A stretch of 5,677 nucleotides of DNA from Phycisphaerae bacterium (lineage in GTDB: Bacteria > Planctomycetota > Phycisphaerae > Phycisphaerales > SM1A02), in assembly GCA_018665385.1 (NCBI GenBank), contig JABJDN010000061.1, positions 1-5,677 of the forward strand, in the 5' to 3' direction. Below, one piece after another: positions 1 through 4,659 of the stretch. How positions within the stretch are numbered: the stretch's first letter is position 1; the number at the start of each line of letters is the position of its first letter. Position numbers and translations under genes: made by a program. Under the pieces are notes generated by a model. That model saw only the letters and a program-made list of their open reading frames with translations. It did not search any database and had not been told where the DNA came from.

Positions 1-433
1 AGCGTTTTGAGTCGTTATCTGAATCTTGAAAGGCACTTTTTTGCCACCGCGCAGCAAAAATCATGATAACTCCGCCAATAGCAAGCGCCCACACTACAGG
101 CACTGGACCCATAAGCCATGCATCGATTGCATCGTCAAACATAACTCCGAAAATTGCAGCTGGCAGGAAAGCGATAATTATATTGAGAGCAAGTTTTAAA
201 CCTGTAGGGCTTTTGCCCAGTAGACCTTTCACCATGTCAGCGACTCTGGTTCTGTACAGCCCAAGTACTGCAAGGATAGCTCCGCCTTGAATAACGATAA
301 GGTATGGGTCGATAGCTTTTTGCGTGAGCCCCATAAACGATTTTGCAAGAATAAGGTGGCCTGTGGAACTTACTGGGATATACTCAGTGAGCCCTTCGAC
401 GATGCCTAAAACAACTGCTTGGAAATAATCCAT
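1..433 (-). CDS. uppP: Undecaprenyl-diphosphatase UppP/BacA, N-terminal part (runs off window)
   Basis: Integral membrane enzyme that removes a phosphate from undecaprenyl diphosphate, regenerating the lipid carrier for peptidoglycan and other wall polymers. The reading frame from the ATG at 433 gives about 144 residues, beginning MDYFQAVVLGIVEGLTEYIP. Residues 9-28 hold the family signature, with the ExxxE pair E13/E17, then VSSTGH with S23 and H26, which match the catalytic Glu, Ser and His of the family. Hydrophobic segments follow, including NIIIAFLPAAIFG (about 84-96) and a segment at about 112-128. Family members are about 270 residues, so the second half with the PGxSRS motif lies outside the window. 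The start is 6 bases after the ilvC stop with no strong Shine-Dalgarno sequence, so translational coupling to ilvC is likely. The family assignment is secure; completeness cannot be judged. Confidence 0.93.
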   Translation of the reverse strand, partial: MDYFQAVVLGIVEGLTEYIPVSSTGHLILAKSFMGLTQKAIDPYLIVIQGGAILAVLGLYRTRVADMVKGLLGKSPTGLKLALNIIIAFLPAAIFGVMFDDAIDAWLMGPVPVVWALAIGGVIMIFAARWQKSAFQDSDNDSKR

Positions 434-439
434 GTATTG

Positions 440-1414
440 TTACTCGTCATCCTGAAGCATCAGGCTTCGGATTTTTTTCCCGATACGTTCAATTTCATGG
501 TTGGCAAGTTCTTTGCGCTTGCTTTTGATTTGTTGCGTCACGAGTCGTTTTGCAAACGTGCCGTTTTGTACATTGGAAAGAAGTGTTTGCAGTTTTGAGC
601 GAAGTTGCGAATCGTCAAGGATATCCATGGCTTCGTAGGCGCCAATTTCAGCAGTGTTACTGATATCTGCCATCATTTCAGCGATCCCTTTTTCGAAGAT
701 GATGTCTGCGACTTGTTTCACTTCGTGGCAACATTCGATATATGCAAGGGAGGGCGGGTAGCCAGCAGAAACGAGAGTCTCAAACGACGCTTTGATGAGT
801 GTTGTTAACCCGCCGACAATGATTGCTTGTTCGCCAAACAAATCGGTTTCGGTTTCATGTTGGAAGGTGGATTCAAGAATGCCAGTTCTAGCTGAGCCAA
901 TTCCTGTCGCCCACGCAATTGCAATGTCGCGTGCAGTAGTACTTTTGTTTTCTTGATGGACAGCAAGAAGTGCTGGGACGCCGGTTCCGGCTTTGAATCT
1001 ATCCCGGACTGTAACGCCAGGACCTTTGGGCGCGACCATGACCACGCCTATTCCTTCTTTGGGTTCGATGGTTTTGTACAGAATAGAAAAACCATGGATG
1101 AAACCGAGCGTGGCGCCGTCGCGTAGATTTGGCTCAATGAGCTTGGTGAAGACATTGCCTTGGACATCGTCTGGAAGCGCAATAATGATAAGGTCGGCAT
1201 CAGAGGCTTCTGCGATTGATACAGCTTGAAAGCCGTCGCATTGGGCGCACTGGGGGTTTCTTGTACCAATAATGATGTACAGCCCGCTGTCACGAAGATT
1301 CTTTGCGTGGGCTTTCCCCTGATTACCATAGCCAATGAGAGAAATTCTTTTATTTTTAAGGCCTGCGAGGCTGATAGCTTCTTTGGGCAAAAGGTTGAGT
1401 TCTTCAGCAGACAT
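440..1414 (-). CDS. ilvC: Ketol-acid reductoisomerase (class I-like, divergent)
   Basis: Second enzyme of valine, leucine and isoleucine synthesis: it isomerises and reduces acetolactate or acetohydroxybutyrate with NAD(P)H and Mg2+, in the cytoplasm. The 324 residues match class I length. The Rossmann domain shows GYGNQG at 28-33. The active site shows H107 in IHGF, the APKGPG motif with K130, ETETDLFGEQ with Mg ligands D191 and E195, E227 and E231 in the helical domain, and S252 in ISNTAE. The C-terminal HEIERIGKKIR resembles the usual HPIEKVGKELR tail. Two oddities: the loop after residue 50 that normally binds the NADPH 2'-phosphate (GLR-GS-S type) is about four residues shorter and lacks serines, and the usual Gly-Pro-Arg after the SNTAE motif is replaced by AMDIL. 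It is the first gene of a pair with uppP and is divergent from aroK. KARI-family membership is sure; cofactor choice and whether it is the main biosynthetic copy are open. Confidence 0.92.
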   Translation of the reverse strand: MSAEELNLLPKEAISLAGLKNKRISLIGYGNQGKAHAKNLRDSGLYIIIGTRNPQCAQCDGFQAVSIAEASDADLIIIALPDDVQGNVFTKLIEPNLRDGATLGFIHGFSILYKTIEPKEGIGVVMVAPKGPGVTVRDRFKAGTGVPALLAVHQENKSTTARDIAIAWATGIGSARTGILESTFQHETETDLFGEQAIIVGGLTTLIKASFETLVSAGYPPSLAYIECCHEVKQVADIIFEKGIAEMMADISNTAEIGAYEAMDILDDSQLRSKLQTLLSNVQNGTFAKRLVTQQIKSKRKELANHEIERIGKKIRSLMLQDDE

Positions 1415-1416
1415 TG

Positions 1417-1432
1417 CTTTGCGAGTCTACCA
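1417..1432 (-). promoter_or_regulatory. Putative extended -10 promoter of ilvC, near-leaderless
   Basis: On the minus strand TGG-TAGACT (1432 down to 1424) reads as an extended -10 element (TGn plus a 4/6 match to TATAAT). A start seven bases downstream would fall at about 1417, three bases before the ilvC ATG. No Shine-Dalgarno sequence precedes that ATG and no clear -35 is seen, consistent with extended -10 use. It overlaps the aroK -10 candidate. This is a prediction only. Confidence 0.4.
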
Positions 1433-1433
1433 T
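1428..1433 (+). promoter_or_regulatory. Putative -10 element of aroK placing +1 on the start codon
   Basis: TACCAT (4/6 match to TATAAT) lies exactly six bases before the aroK ATG at 1440, so the predicted transcription start is the A of the ATG. There is no Shine-Dalgarno sequence or convincing -35. The hexamer is weak on its own; support comes from the same geometry in the 4632-4659 spacer. Confidence 0.3.
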
Positions 1434-1439
1434 GGAACG

Positions 1440-1937
1440 ATGTCTACGATTGTATTTATTGGTTTACGTTGTTCTGGGAAGTCCACTTTAGGGCATTGGC
1501 TTGCAGGTGAACTGGGTATTCCGTTCTTAGATACAGATGATTTCGTGCTTGAACGGCTTGGATTTGGCTGTGTGCAGGATGCGTGGGATTCTGTAGGCGA
1601 GGAAGGGTGGCGGGGTGCTGAAACGAAAGTGATTCCACCGCTGTTAAAGCAGGAAGCAATTATTTCTTTTGGCGGTGGCGCTCCGATGATTCCGCTTCTT
1701 ACGAAAGCCCTGAGTTCCATGCCGATAGTATTGAACTTGGTAGCAAGTGAAGAGGAGACTGCTTGCAGGGTACAGGCTGGAAGGGACAGACCCACTTTAT
1801 CTACAAGCGATGCAGAGATTCGTATGGAACGGTTGCCTCTGTATTCGATGCTCGCTACGTGTGAAATTGATACTTCTGGACCTATTGAAGAATCAAAATC
1901 TCAGATTCTCGCGTTCCTGCAAAATCCAGAAACATAG
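1440..1937 (+). CDS. aroK: Shikimate kinase
   Basis: Phosphorylates shikimate to shikimate 3-phosphate with ATP, the fifth step of the chorismate (aromatic amino acid) pathway, in the cytoplasm. The 165-residue product is normal family length. It shows the P-loop GLRCSGKST at 8-16, the DTD motif at 31-33 whose second Asp contacts shikimate, WRGAE at 57-61 with R58 matching the substrate-binding FR..E arginine, the GGG turn at 78-80, the lid GRDRP with R117, and RLPLY at 131-135 with the conserved R131. All key residues are present, so it should be active. The ATG at 1440 is chosen because it gives the standard MSTIVFIG start. A longer frame back to 1335 would run deep into ilvC on the other strand. 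It is divergent from ilvC and ends at a strong terminator. aroK versus aroL naming is by convention. Confidence 0.94.
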   Translation: MSTIVFIGLRCSGKSTLGHWLAGELGIPFLDTDDFVLERLGFGCVQDAWDSVGEEGWRGAETKVIPPLLKQEAIISFGGGAPMIPLLTKALSSMPIVLNLVASEEETACRVQAGRDRPTLSTSDAEIRMERLPLYSMLATCEIDTSGPIEESKSQILAFLQNPET

Positions 1938-1948
1938 AAGTATGCATG

Positions 1949-1980
1949 AAAAAAGGCTGCCTGAAAGTCAGCCTTTTTAT
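1949..1980. terminator. Bidirectional Rho-independent terminator between aroK and rpmH
   Basis: AAAAAGGCTG (1950-1959) pairs perfectly with CAGCCTTTTT (1969-1978) around a nine-base loop. The GGCTG/CAGCC core is flanked by an A-run on the left and a T-run on the right, so it can terminate both aroK on the plus strand (stop 12 bases upstream) and rpmH on the minus strand (stop at 1995). Confidence 0.9.
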
Positions 1981-1994
1981 TCGTACATTTTTGG

Positions 1995-2132
1995 TTATGA
2001 GTTGATATTGCGACCAATGCGCCGTTGACGTGCAATGATTTTTCGACCGTTCTTAGTCTTCATGCGAGCACGGAACCCGATTGATCGAGCACGTTTAATC
2101 TTACTATTACGTCGTGGATAATGAACTGCCAT
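1995..2132 (-). CDS. rpmH: 50S ribosomal protein L34
   Basis: Small, highly basic protein of the large ribosomal subunit that binds 23S rRNA. The frame from ATG at 2132 to TAA at 1995 encodes 45 residues. The core SIGFRARMKTKNGRKIIARQ (residues 17-36) is the L34 signature (canonical HGFRxRMxTKxGRxxLxRRR), followed by the usual basic tail RRIGRN. The N-terminus MAVHYPRRNSKIKRAR differs from the common MKRTxQPSxxKRKR form, probably a lineage trait. A good Shine-Dalgarno sequence (AGGAG, 6-base spacer) and a sigma70-like promoter lie upstream. Unlike most bacteria, no rnpA follows; the gene ends at a terminator shared with convergent aroK, so it appears monocistronic. Confidence 0.96.
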   Translation of the reverse strand: MAVHYPRRNSKIKRARSIGFRARMKTKNGRKIIARQRRIGRNINS

Positions 2133-2138
2133 TGGAAA

Positions 2139-2143
2139 CTCCT
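2139..2143 (-). promoter_or_regulatory. Shine-Dalgarno site of rpmH
   Basis: AGGAG on the minus strand, 6 bases upstream of the rpmH ATG. It fixes the start codon and shows that the organism does use canonical ribosome binding sites, in contrast to the genes with very short divergent spacers in this window. Confidence 0.8.
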
Positions 2144-2169
2144 ACTTCAGCAAAACTGCCGAGCCGAAT

Positions 2170-2198
2170 ACTATACCCGAAGCGCCAAAAAACCGCAA
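2170..2198 (-). promoter_or_regulatory. sigma70-type promoter of rpmH
   Basis: On the minus strand TTGCGG (2198-2193) and TATAGT (2175-2170) are separated by exactly 17 bases, a good housekeeping promoter geometry. The predicted start near 2163 gives a leader of about 30 bases containing the AGGAG site. Confidence 0.7.
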
Positions 2199-2204
2199 CC
2201 GTTG

Positions 2205-2210
2205 TACAAT
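2205..2210 (+). promoter_or_regulatory. Candidate -10 element of rnc
   Basis: TACAAT (5/6 match to TATAAT) lies 36 bases upstream of the rnc ATG and would start RNA near 2217, leaving a 30-base leader that includes the AAGGGG ribosome-binding stretch at about 2231-2236. No -35 match is seen at the right spacing, so this is tentative. Confidence 0.4.
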
Positions 2211-2246
2211 AAAACCCAATTCAGCTCTGAAAGGGGCAAAAACCCA

Positions 2247-2975
2247 ATGGACACCGACTGGATAGAAATCGCTGAGAGCATCGTAGGACATACGTTTGAA
2301 GATAAATCACTTCTTGCGCAGGCATTATCGCATTCCTCAGCAGTTGATAACCGCGAACTCAGTAACGAACGGCTCGAATTTCTTGGTGATGCGGTACTTG
2401 GATTTGTAGTCTGCAATGAAACTTTTCAGCGTTTTCCTGACTTTGAAGAAGGGGACATGACCAAAGTGAAGTCAGCAGTTGTAAGTCGAAAAGTGTGTGC
2501 GGAAATTGCGGAGTCGCTCGATTTAAACAGAGTCCTTCGTGTTGGAAAAGGCATGAGTGGTGCAACACTGCCAGGTTCTGTAAGTGGCGCAGCATACGAA
2601 GCAATTATTGGTGCAATGTATCTTGATGGTGGGTTAGAGAATGCAAGCGCGTTTATATTGAGGACGTTAACAGAGCGAATTGATGAAGCTGCCTCATCAA
2701 CCCATCAAGACAACTACAAATCAGTCTTGCAACAAGTAGGACAAAAAATCGCAGGCTTCTCGCCGTTGTATGTGGTCCTTGATGAAAAAGGTCCGGACCA
2801 TGCAAAGAGTTTTGAAATATGCGTGGATCTTGGTGGTACTAGATATACCTCAAAATGGGGAGCCTCTAAAAAGGAAGCAGAACAACTCGCTGCGTTAGAA
2901 GCTCTCAAAGATCTTGAATATGCTGAAGAGCGTAGTGACGGTTCAATTGCTATCAAAGAAATTCAAGGGGAGTAA
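2247..2975 (+). CDS. rnc: Ribonuclease III
   Basis: Double-strand-specific endoribonuclease that processes rRNA precursors and structured mRNAs as a homodimer in the cytoplasm. From the ATG at 2247 the product has 242 residues, a typical length. The nuclease domain (about 5-150) has the signature ERLEFLGDAVL at 41-51, giving E41, E44 and D48, then EEGDMTKVKS with E68, and YEAIIGAMYLDGG with the essential Glu at E118. The dsRNA-binding domain (about 155-224) shows GPDHAKSFE and GASKKEAEQLAA. Position 115, normally the metal-ligand Asp of the DxxE pair (E. coli D114), is Ala. The start is chosen because MDTDWIEIAE fits the family and AAGGGG lies about 10 bases upstream; the longer frame from 2121 would overlap rpmH. 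The last 13 bases overlap the convergent repeat-protein gene, and no T-tract terminator is seen. The family is certain; full catalytic competence is not. Confidence 0.95.
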   Translation: MDTDWIEIAESIVGHTFEDKSLLAQALSHSSAVDNRELSNERLEFLGDAVLGFVVCNETFQRFPDFEEGDMTKVKSAVVSRKVCAEIAESLDLNRVLRVGKGMSGATLPGSVSGAAYEAIIGAMYLDGGLENASAFILRTLTERIDEAASSTHQDNYKSVLQQVGQKIAGFSPLYVVLDEKGPDHAKSFEICVDLGGTRYTSKWGASKKEAEQLAALEALKDLEYAEERSDGSIAIKEIQGE

Positions 2976-3814
2976 CCGCGTAGCGGTCGCATCCTTCGAA
3001 TTCCATTGCCATCCTCGTCACGAATTTCAATGATGCCCCTGTGGTCTTCGTCAGATTTCAAAGTGATGACTGGTATCCCGCGTTGATTCGAAACAGTCAT
3101 TGCACCACCGCCGGTTGTTTCTGTTGAGGCAACAAAAACAGGAACGTTTTGCGCGTTGAATAGATTTAAATGACCACCAGATTCTGAAGCTGCAAGAACG
3201 CCCATTTTCTTTCCAGCAGTTGTATTCACAATGATTCCGCCTCCAACTCCTGGGAGCATTCGCATTTCAGAAACTACATTCCCCATTGCATCTGCAATTT
3301 GAAAGCGTCCGTGGCCTTCTTCATCACTAGCAACAACGGCAACTGGGAGACCAGATTCGTTTTGAATATGTAAGGAAGCATTTGCGCCACTTAACGTTAA
3401 TGCGCCGCTAGCAAACTGAGAGAGCTCTTCGCCTTTTTCATTCCAGAGTGAGAAGGTCCCGCCCTCTGGTGTTGACCAGATGCCAGCAACATTCGTCCCG
3501 TCATCATCCCAAACGGCAACATCGCCGCCGTTTGGCGCGCATGAAACTCGAAGTAAATTTGTCCCTGCTTGGTTGTATAGGTCCACTCTGCCACCATCGT
3601 CTGTTTGAGCAATGGAAACAACTGGTGAACCAGCTTCGCCCAGTACGTCAATTCGGTTCACAATCAAGTGGTCAAGGACTGTTGGGCCGGCAGTGTTCGC
3701 TGCAACAAGACCAGCGGCAACAAGAAGTAGGGCAGAAGCACTACGCCAGCGCCTTACGCTTTTCTTCAATGAGCCAAGTTCTTGTTCGATTCGAGTAAGT
3801 CGTTCAGAGTTCAT
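2963..3814 (-). CDS. Membrane-anchored protein of ~23-residue Gly-rich beta repeats, function unknown
   Basis: I do not recognise a named family. The 283-residue product starts with a polar, heptad-like segment (about 3-20, ERLTRIEQELGSLKKSV). A basic KKSVRRWR and one hydrophobic helix (about 26-40, ALLLVAAGLVAA) follow, predicting a signal anchor with the bulk outside the cytoplasmic membrane. From about residue 51 to 273 it is built of eight or nine imperfect units of about 23 residues. The pattern is Gly, x, aliphatic, x, aliphatic, x, Asn/Asp, two residues, Gly, then V/L and L/I positions and a closing Gly-Gly. Examples are GRVDLYNQAGTNLLRV, GDVAVWDDDGTNVAGI and GHLNLFNAQNVPVFVA. Such spacing suggests a beta-solenoid or stacked beta-sheet. 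The gene follows the nitrilase by one base with an AAGGAT site inside the nitrilase end, so they form an operon. Its 3' end overlaps rnc. A role as surface, periplasmic or envelope structural protein is inference only. Confidence 0.85.
   Translation of the reverse strand: MNSERLTRIEQELGSLKKSVRRWRSASALLLVAAGLVAANTAGPTVLDHLIVNRIDVLGEAGSPVVSIAQTDDGGRVDLYNQAGTNLLRVSCAPNGGDVAVWDDDGTNVAGIWSTPEGGTFSLWNEKGEELSQFASGALTLSGANASLHIQNESGLPVAVVASDEEGHGRFQIADAMGNVVSEMRMLPGVGGGIIVNTTAGKKMGVLAASESGGHLNLFNAQNVPVFVASTETTGGGAMTVSNQRGIPVITLKSDEDHRGIIEIRDEDGNGIRRMRPLRGYSP
2996..3664 (-). repeat. Tandem ~23-residue (about 69-base) coding repeats
   Basis: Residues about 51-273 of the membrane-anchored protein divide into successive units ending in Gly-Gly, at about residues 75, 97, 119, 192, 214 and 237, with less regular units between 137 and 170. 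The repeats are clear at protein level but strongly diverged at DNA level. They are therefore old duplications and not a recently expanding array. Confidence 0.75.
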
Positions 3815-3815
3815 G

Positions 3816-4631
3816 TTACGTATCCTTCATAGCTTTCCACTCTTTAGCGTACAAATCGCTTCTTCGAGGGAGGTAGCCTGGGTAATCTTTCCTAGAATGT
3901 TCTATCGTACTTTGACGCACTGTAAATACAGTTATTGCATCGTTACTTTCTGTAAGTATTTCACCATTTGGCGCCACTGCAATGGAAGATCCTCCAATGA
4001 GCACCCCGTCCTCTGGTGCGGGTCTATTTACAGAGCAATAATAACACCCCGTTGTGAGTGCATTTGCAATCCAAACAGGACGCCATTTTGAATAGGTGGC
4101 TAGTTCAGTGGACCTTGGCCCGACAATAACATCTGCACCTTTTGCTGCGAGCAGTTGCGAGCCTTCTGGGCGATTCATGTCTGAGCATATTTGGATTCCA
4201 ATCGTAAAGCCTTCAAAATTAAACACAGGGAAGCCATCAATTCCTTGGGCGTAATGAGTTGTCTCCCAAAATCCGGGTTCTTCCGGCACGTGGTGCTTTT
4301 GATACGTGCCGATGAGTGTGCCAACGGCATCCCAGAGCAAGCAAGTGTTGTATCGCGTGCCACTATCGTTCAAAATCGCGGCACCAACAATTCCAATTCC
4401 GACCTCTTTTGCGCATGCTGATTGCATTCGGCACCGTGGGCCACCAAGCGCCTCAGCGTCATCGTCTTGTAAAACCGTAGAAGACGGCGACCACGTGTTG
4501 CATGCAATTTCTGGCAGTACAGCAAGTTGTGCACCAAGATTTTTTGCTTGGTGCAATCTTTGTACAAGACGTTTTTTTGCGTCTTCGCCGTAAAATACAT
4601 CGCTAACTAGTGCGATACAAAGTTCTTTCAT
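3816..4631 (-). CDS. Carbon-nitrogen hydrolase (nitrilase superfamily amidohydrolase)
   Basis: Soluble enzyme of the nitrilase superfamily, which hydrolyses amides, carbamoyl groups or nitriles through a Cys-Glu-Lys site. The 271-residue product has the complete triad: E41 in LAVLPEIACNTW, K112 in YQKHHVPEEPGFWE (with a nearby second Glu at E117 or E118) and C149 in GIQICSDMNRPEG. Length and motif order fit a single-domain amidase such as the N-carbamoylputrescine or beta-ureidopropionase-like groups. The post-Cys sequence SDMNRPEG differs from the common WDQWYPE, so the substrate cannot be named. The ATG at 4631 is chosen because MKELCIALVSD is the typical first strand; the frame upstream to 4820 covers the divergent transporter. 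No Shine-Dalgarno sequence precedes it, and an extended -10 six bases upstream predicts a leaderless mRNA. It is the first gene of an operon with the repeat protein. Confidence 0.92.
   Translation of the reverse strand: MKELCIALVSDVFYGEDAKKRLVQRLHQAKNLGAQLAVLPEIACNTWSPSSTVLQDDDAEALGGPRCRMQSACAKEVGIGIVGAAILNDSGTRYNTCLLWDAVGTLIGTYQKHHVPEEPGFWETTHYAQGIDGFPVFNFEGFTIGIQICSDMNRPEGSQLLAAKGADVIVGPRSTELATYSKWRPVWIANALTTGCYYCSVNRPAPEDGVLIGGSSIAVAPNGEILTESNDAITVFTVRQSTIEHSRKDYPGYLPRRSDLYAKEWKAMKDT
3822..3827 (-). promoter_or_regulatory. Shine-Dalgarno site of the repeat-protein gene inside the nitrilase 3' end
   Basis: AAGGAT on the minus strand lies 7 bases before the ATG at 3814. The nitrilase stop codon sits between it and that ATG, with a single base separating stop from start. 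This arrangement supports translational coupling and the choice of the 3814 start. Confidence 0.65.
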
Positions 4632-4637
4632 ATATGC

Positions 4638-4646
4638 AGAATACCA
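4638..4646 (-). promoter_or_regulatory. Extended -10 promoter of the nitrilase operon, predicted leaderless
   Basis: TGG-TATTCT on the minus strand (4646 down to 4638) combines the TGn extended element with a 4/6 match to TATAAT. The hexamer ends six bases before the ATG, so +1 is expected on the A of the start codon at 4631. No Shine-Dalgarno sequence exists. Any -35 would lie inside the divergent transporter gene. Confidence 0.5.
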
Positions 4647-4647
4647 G

Positions 4648-4653
4648 TATGAT
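4648..4653 (+). promoter_or_regulatory. -10 element of the transporter gene, predicted leaderless
   Basis: TATGAT (5/6 match to TATAAT) ends six bases before the GTG at 4660, so transcription should begin on the start codon. It is separated by only four bases from the opposing nitrilase -10. Any -35 (TTTCAT-like at 4626-4631, weak) covers the nitrilase start codon. Confidence 0.5.
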
Positions 4654-4659
4654 GAACGT

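Noticed and set aside
63..290. 75-residue open frame on the plus strand
   Set aside because: It is antisense to uppP, whose signature motifs on the minus strand are unambiguous.
1335..1439. Upstream extension of aroK to 1335
   Set aside because: It is antisense to the ilvC N-terminus, and the shikimate kinase fold begins at MSTIVFIG.
2121..2246. Upstream extension of rnc to an ATG at 2121 (42 extra residues)
   Set aside because: It would overlap the start, ribosome binding site and promoter of rpmH. The added residues do not resemble RNase III, while the ATG at 2247 has a Shine-Dalgarno-like stretch and the usual N-terminus.
2975..2987. Hairpin ACCGC-GTA-GCGGT after the rnc stop as an intrinsic terminator
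   Set aside because: The stem is only five pairs and no T-run follows on the plus strand; it also encodes part of the repeat protein's C-terminus. It may stabilise a 3' end but is not called as a terminator.
3612..4091. 159-residue open frame on the plus strand
   Set aside because: It is antisense across the repeat protein and nitrilase, has no recognisable domain and has low-complexity, shadow-like composition.
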